Shown: positions 59,963 through 64,000 of the stretch, one piece after another
How positions within the stretch are numbered: the stretch's first letter is position 1
How the letters are laid out: each line of letters starts with the position of its first letter
Program-made: the position numbers and the translations under genes
Notes under the pieces: generated by a model
Told to the model about the DNA's origin: nothing
Database searches by the model: none
What the model saw: the letters and a program-made list of their open reading frames with translations, nothing else
Source: Alphaproteobacteria bacterium
GTDB lineage: Bacteria; Pseudomonadota; Alphaproteobacteria; DSM-16000; Inquilinaceae
Length of the DNA stretch: 64,000 nt
Direction: 5' to 3'
Assembly (NCBI GenBank): GCA_028277405.1
Contig: JANQGH010000014.1
Location: forward strand, 1 to 64,000

Positions 59963-62900
59963 TCAGTGTCCTCGCAGCCTTCGACGCGCAGATTGTACTC
60001 ACATTCTTCCGCGGGCGAGAGCGGGTCCAGCACGTCCACGACGGAGACGGCATAATCCCAAAGCTCGTCCATCGACTGGAAATGCCGCCAAATCCTGGCC
60101 GTACGGTCGCGCGACGCGGTCACGATCAACGCGCCGTCACCGGAAAACGTCGCCGATAGGACCGGACCGCTATGCCCCGCCATGACTGCGATCAGATCGC
60201 CGCTTTCAACATCCCATAGCCGCACGGTCTCATCCGTCGAGGCGGTGACGAGGCGATCGCCGTCGGGCGAGAACGCGACCGAATGAACGGCCGAGTCATG
60301 GTCGGACAAAACCTGCTCTTCGACACCCGTGTCGGCGTCCCACAGCCGGGCCGTGCCATCAGTCGAGGCCGTGGCGATCCGGCTGCCCTCCGGCGAGAAG
60401 GCGGCGGTGGTTACCGCCCCAGCATGACCTTCCAGTTGCAGGATCTCCGACCCGTCGTCGGCGTCCCACAGCCTTGCAGTGTTGTCGGACGAGGTCGTCA
60501 GGACCCGGTCGCCGTCTGGCGAAAACGACACCGAGGTGACCTGATCCCCGTGGCCGTCCAGCAGCGCGCGTTCGCTGCCGTCGGCCGCATCCCAAAGCCG
60601 GGCGCTGCCATCCTGCGCGCCGGTCACGATTTGGCTGCCGTCCGGCGAGAAGGCGGCGCGGTTTATGGCGGCTTCGTGGCCATTAAGCGCGGCGATCTCC
60701 TCTCCGGTCGCGACGCGCCACAGCCGCGCGGAACGGTCGCGGGAGGTCGTGACCAATTGCTCGCCATCAGGCGAGAAGACCGCGTTGGAAATGTCTGCGC
60801 CATGGCCTTCGAGGGTGGCAATCGGCTCTCCGGTCTCGGCGTGCCAAAGCCGCGCGGTGTCGTCCTGAGACGCGGTAACGATGGTCGTGCCGTCCGGCGA
60901 GAACAGCGCGGTCGTCAGCGGTTCTGCGTGGCCATCGAGATCGGCCAAGGTGCGCTGCTCGGCGATGTTCCAGACCCGCGCGGCATTGTCCGGCAGCGCG
61001 GTGATGATGTGCCGCCCATCCGGCGACAGAGAGACGGCCGACGCTGTGCCAACGAAATCGTCGATCAGCGTCACCTCCGTCCCGTCCGCCGCGTCCCAGA
61101 GCCTGGCCGCGTTGTCGAGGCCGGCGGTGACGACACGGCTGCCGTCGGGCGAAAACGCAGCCGTAACCACATCGTCGTCATGGCCGCGCAAGACGGCGAT
61201 CTGCAATCCGGTCCGCGCGTTCCAGACCCGCGCCGTATCGTCCCATGAGCTGGTTACCACCCAGGCCTCGTCGGTCGAGAATGCTGCGTTGGAGACGATG
61301 TCCGAATGGCCACGCAAGACGGCCTGGGACGCGCCCGTGACCGCATCCCAAATGCGCGCGGTGTCGTCGGCGGAAACGGTCGCGACAAGGCGCCCGCCGG
61401 GCGAGAACCGCACCGCGAGGATGTCGGCCTCATGGCCGCGCAGCACGGCGATCAGCCCGGCATCCCGCGCGTCCCACAGGCGCGCCGTGTTGTCCGAGGC
61501 GACCGTGATGATCCTTGTCCCGTCCGGCGAGAAGGCGGCTTGCGTCAGGCTGGCGCGATGGCCGCCGAGCATGGCGATCTCCTCGCCATCGTCGGCCGCC
61601 CACACCCGCGCCGTCTCGTCCTTTGAGGTGGTGACAAGCCGCGAACCGTCGGGCGAAAACGCGGCAAACGTGACCGAGCCGTTGTGGCCCTCAAGCCGGT
61701 TCGCCTCATCGCCGGTTTCCATATCCCAAAGACTCACCGAGCCATCCGTTGCGGCGCTGGCGGCAATCGACTCGGCGGGTGCATACGCCATAAAGCCTTG
61801 ATCGGCAGGTACCTCCAGGGACGTGGTCACCGCCGAGCCGTCCGCGGTCCAGGTTTGCACGGTGCCGTCATCGGCGGCGGTGATGATCTCCGCGCCATCG
61901 GCGGAAAAGCCCACCCAGCTCATCGGCAGGTCGTGGTCGCCCAGCACGGCCAGTTGCGCGCCGCTGTCGGCGTCCCACAAGCGCGCCGTGCCATCCCAAG
62001 ACGCCGTCAGAATCCGGCTGCCGTCCGGCGAAAACCGTGCTGACGTAACGAAATCCTCGTGACCACGCAGCACCATGGTCTCACGGCGATCCAGCAAGGC
62101 CGCGGCGAGCACGCGCGGCACCTCCATAATCTCGGCGATGTCGGGCCAGCCATCGGGGTTGGCCTGCGGCATGGCCCTCAAGGCGACGTCGATCGCCTCG
62201 CCGATGTCGCCATCCTTGAACAGCATTTCGGCCAGGATCGCGCGCGACCGGGCTTGTTCGACCTGAGACTGATACAAAGCCACTTCGGCCGAATCGCGCT
62301 GCTGTTCGGCCACCACCGCCTGCCAGGCGGCCGCGGCGGAAAAAACCGCCAGCAGGAGAATGGCCGCAACCGCCGACCAGCGGATCCACATGCGCTGGCG
62401 CTGCCGCTTCTTCAGAGCCCTGTCCGCCTGATCGATGCTGCGATCGATAAAGCCGCGATTTGCGTCCGACAGCTCGTCGCCGCGTTGGGCGCGCCACTCT
62501 CGCGCCGTCGTCAAGGCCAGACCCATCAGCAGCGCGTTGTCCTTCTGGTCCTTGTCGGCGCCTTCCCAAGCCAGACGCGCGGTTTCCAGTTGGCCCTTCC
62601 AGATCAGGAACTCCCGTTCCGCGTCCAGCCATTGGGACAGGCGCGGCCAATGACGCAAGAGCGCCTCATGAGCCACTTCGGCGACGGGTTCTTCATCTGC
62701 ATCGCTGGTGGTCAACAGTCGCCAGTCGCTGCCAGCCAGCTCGTCCGCCAGGGCCCATTCCGCGTCGGTGCAATCCGATCGCTGGGCGCGCCGTCGCACC
62801 GGCTGGCCCTCGCGCGGCACATGGGCCAAGCGCAGCGTCAACAGGCGACGCAGCGTGTCGGTATCGTCGGGGTGCAGCTCCAGGAAACGTTCGGCCCGGT

Positions 62901-64000
62901 CGACCAAGGGCCGGCTGACGTCCACAACCCGGAACGGAAAATGCAGCGTCCCGGTCGACGCGTCATCCCGGCGCATCTCCTCCCACGCGTCCTGCATCAG
63001 ATAGGACAGCATGGGCAGGCCACCCGGCTCCTTATAGGTCGCCTCGGCGATCACCGACACGATGTCCGGGTTTTCGAACCGCACGCCCAGCCGTTCGGCT
63101 GGTTCGCGCACGACCCGCTCGATCTGCTGCTTGGTCAGCGGCGGCACGTCGATGCGGTCCCCGTTGGCGAAGAACGGCTCGTCGGCTTGCCACTGGCCGT
63201 AATAGTCGGCGCGCAGGCTGGCCATCACCATGATGTCCGGATGGCTGACGGCGCCGCCGATCAGCCGGGAAAAAACGGCGGCGTCGTCCGGCTCGGCCCT
63301 CGTGTAGAGCTCCTCGCCCTGGTCGACATAAAGAATGGCCTTAGTCGGGGGCTCGGCACCTGTCCGGCGGGCGATTTCCTCGCGCGCCGCCCGCGCCAGC
63401 TCCGTCAGGTCGGAGCCCTCACGAAACAGCTTTGCCCAGGCACTGGCTTCGCGCTCGATGGCGCTGGGCGAGTCCAGCCAGGTGCGCGCGATCGACCGTG
63501 CGAGTTCCTTGCACGGTTTGACGCCCGGAGTCACGACGATCGGCAGCCAGCCGGGGCTGGTTTCCATGTCGGCCGGCCACTCCCGGTCAAGGTCACCCGG
63601 CCACATGCGGCTGCGCAATGCCGCCAGCACGCCGGCAAAGGCGACCGAGGACTTGCCGACGCCCGAGCTGCCGATCAGCGTGTGGATACGGTCCGGCCGC
63701 TGCCTGAGTGCCTCCAGGATCTCGCCGGTCAATGCCTCGCGGCCGACGAAAAAAGCCGAGTCTTCGGTCTTCATCGCCGGCAGGCCGGCATAGGGATTGA
63801 CCTGCCGCCACAACGGTTCCACCTCGGCGCCCGCCGGAATGCCGGCACCGTCCATGGCGGACAGGATCTGGCCGATCAGTTCCTCAAACGGATGCCGCTC
63901 GAAAATCAGCCGATGAAAATGGTCGAGGAACGGCAGGCCGGGCAACCGCTCGGCCAGCGCGATGGGCGCGATCAGCGGTCGCCCCGCCTTGCGGTTGCGC
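59959..64000 (-). CDS. nSTAND-type P-loop NTPase with 16 WD40 repeats (5' end outside window)
   Basis: At least 1346 residues, open at the right edge. Numbering from the TTG codon at 63945: [20 protein letters not shown] (50-69) opens the nSTAND domain, Walker A is [10 protein letters not shown] (91-100), Walker [11 protein letters not shown] (204-213), a possible sensor region lies near 240-250, a winged helix follows ([20 protein letters not shown] near 421-440), then one transmembrane helix (about 520-546) and 16 WD40 blades (about 622-1300). The codons before 63945 ([18 protein letters not shown]) lead into a domain whose start is missing, possibly an effector such as TIR. STAND-WD40 proteins are oligomerising switches; some STANDs defend against phage. 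The small membrane protein gene overlaps the stop. Confidence 0.9.
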   Translation of the reverse strand, partial: RNRKAGRPLIAPIALAERLPGLPFLDHFHRLIFERHPFEELIGQILSAMDGAGIPAGAEVEPLWRQVNPYAGLPAMKTEDSAFFVGREALTGEILEALRQRPDRIHTLIGSSGVGKSSVAFAGVLAALRSRMWPGDLDREWPADMETSPGWLPIVVTPGVKPCKELARSIARTWLDSPSAIEREASAWAKLFREGSDLTELARAAREEIARRTGAEPPTKAILYVDQGEELYTRAEPDDAAVFSRLIGGAVSHPDIMVMASLRADYYGQWQADEPFFANGDRIDVPPLTKQQIERVVREPAERLGVRFENPDIVSVIAEATYKEPGGLPMLSYLMQDAWEEMRRDDASTGTLHFPFRVVDVSRPLVDRAERFLELHPDDTDTLRRLLTLRLAHVPREGQPVRRRAQRSDCTDAEWALADELAGSDWRLLTTSDADEEPVAEVAHEALLRHWPRLSQWLDAEREFLIWKGQLETARLAWEGADKDQKDNALLMGLALTTAREWRAQRGDELSDANRGFIDRSIDQADRALKKRQRQRMWIRWSAVAAILLLAVFSAAAAWQAVVAEQQRDSAEVALYQSQVEQARSRAILAEMLFKDGDIGEAIDVALRAMPQANPDGWPDIAEIMEVPRVLAAALLDRRETMVLRGHEDFVTSARFSPDGSRILTASWDGTARLWDADSGAQLAVLGDHDLPMSWVGFSADGAEIITAADDGTVQTWTADGSAVTTSLEVPADQGFMAYAPAESIAASAATDGSVSLWDMETGDEANRLEGHNGSVTFAAFSPDGSRLVTTSKDETARVWAADDGEEIAMLGGHRASLTQAAFSPDGTRIITVASDNTARLWDARDAGLIAVLRGHEADILAVRFSPGGRLVATVSADDTARIWDAVTGASQAVLRGHSDIVSNAAFSTDEAWVVTSSWDDTARVWNARTGLQIAVLRGHDDDVVTAAFSPDGSRVVTAGLDNAARLWDAADGTEVTLIDDFVGTASAVSLSPDGRHIITALPDNAARVWNIAEQRTLADLDGHAEPLTTALFSPDGTTIVTASQDDTARLWHAETGEPIATLEGHGADISNAVFSPDGEQLVTTSRDRSARLWRVATGEEIAALNGHEAAINRAAFSPDGSQIVTGAQDGSARLWDAADGSERALLDGHGDQVTSVSFSPDGDRVLTTSSDNTARLWDADDGSEILQLEGHAGAVTTAAFSPEGSRIATASTDGTARLWDADTGVEEQVLSDHDSAVHSVAFSPDGDRLVTASTDETVRLWDVESGDLIAVMAGHSGPVLSATFSGDGALIVTASRDRTARIWRHFQSMDELWDYAVSVVDVLDPLSPAEECEYNLRVEGCEDTE
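60070..62080 (-). repeat. Tandem WD40 repeat region, about 126 bp per unit, 16 units
   Basis: Within the STAND gene, 16 successive units of about 42 codons follow the pattern xLxGHxxxVxxAAFSPDGxxIVTASxDxTARLWDAxxG. Units 2, 3 and 9 are degenerate (for example missing GH or FSPDG), the last has the variant IWRHF. The number fits two closed propellers (seven plus nine, or eight plus eight). The nucleotide repeats encode protein blades and are not a CRISPR array. Confidence 0.9.

Noticed and set aside
60000-62100. Regular 126-base repeats that at first resemble a tandem or CRISPR-like array
   Set aside because: They keep one reading frame and encode WD40 blades; there are no spacers.

Overview
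The window is a GC-rich bacterial chromosome segment (hand counts: 41 of 60 bases G/C at 6541-6600, but 27 of 60 at 5041-5100). It looks like a metabolically versatile alphaproteobacterium of Rhodospirillales or Rhizobiales type. This is an inference from GC content, the density of ABC and TRAP uptake systems, GntR regulators, the malonyl-CoA decarboxylase/synthetase pair and tightly overlapping operons. I see no rRNA, tRNA, CRISPR array or intact mobile element.

Layout. 1-6310 is a patchwork of small exported proteins, an orphan solute-binding protein, a truncated transposase, and a low-GC GH17 glucanase gene that sits between two pieces of what looks like one broken aldo/keto reductase gene. 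6342-18644 holds an aldo/keto reductase and a divergent cluster: a Dpp-type ABC importer with a hydantoinase/oxoprolinase HyuA-HyuB pair on the minus strand, and an amidohydrolase plus the two importer ATPases on the plus strand. 18641-21378 holds an FAD amine oxidase-like enzyme and a class V PLP enzyme. 21389-33958 is a second hydantoinase module: hyuB-hyuA-ridA-gntR on minus, and on plus a complete branched-chain-amino-acid-type ABC importer followed by an Asp/Glu/hydantoin racemase-family protein, a formamidase-like hydrolase and an aldo/keto reductase. The two modules look like parallel systems for importing and opening cyclic amides or related N-compounds; substrates are not determinable from sequence.

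33976-43889 holds a nitroreductase, a YciI protein and a five-gene minus operon (FAH-family hydrolase, TRAP transporter dctPQM, intradiol ring-cleavage dioxygenase) with a recognisable promoter at 40070-40098. It is divergent from malonyl-CoA decarboxylase, malonyl-CoA synthetase and a GntR regulator. RecQ follows. 45755-49488 is a minus-strand operon of ceramidase-like membrane protein, cupin, acyl-CoA synthetase and aldo/keto reductase. 49608-52623 carries a hydrolase, an aspartate dehydrogenase-like protein, an NTF2-like protein and a metallo-hydrolase.

52645-59446 is a compact operon with a good promoter: E1-alpha and E1-beta of a 2-oxoacid/acetoin dehydrogenase type without E2 or E3, a HutC-type regulator, a fucose/arabinose isomerase-like protein, a D-tagatose 3-epimerase-family protein, and DhaL/DhaK kinase subunits. 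It looks like an unassigned sugar or ketose catabolic pathway. Finally, 59468-64000 on minus holds a large nSTAND-type P-loop NTPase with a membrane segment and 16 WD40 repeats, running off the window edge. Its stop codon overlaps the start of a small three-helix membrane protein resembling the RipA family. This two-gene unit is the best candidate for an undescribed signalling or anti-phage system in the window.
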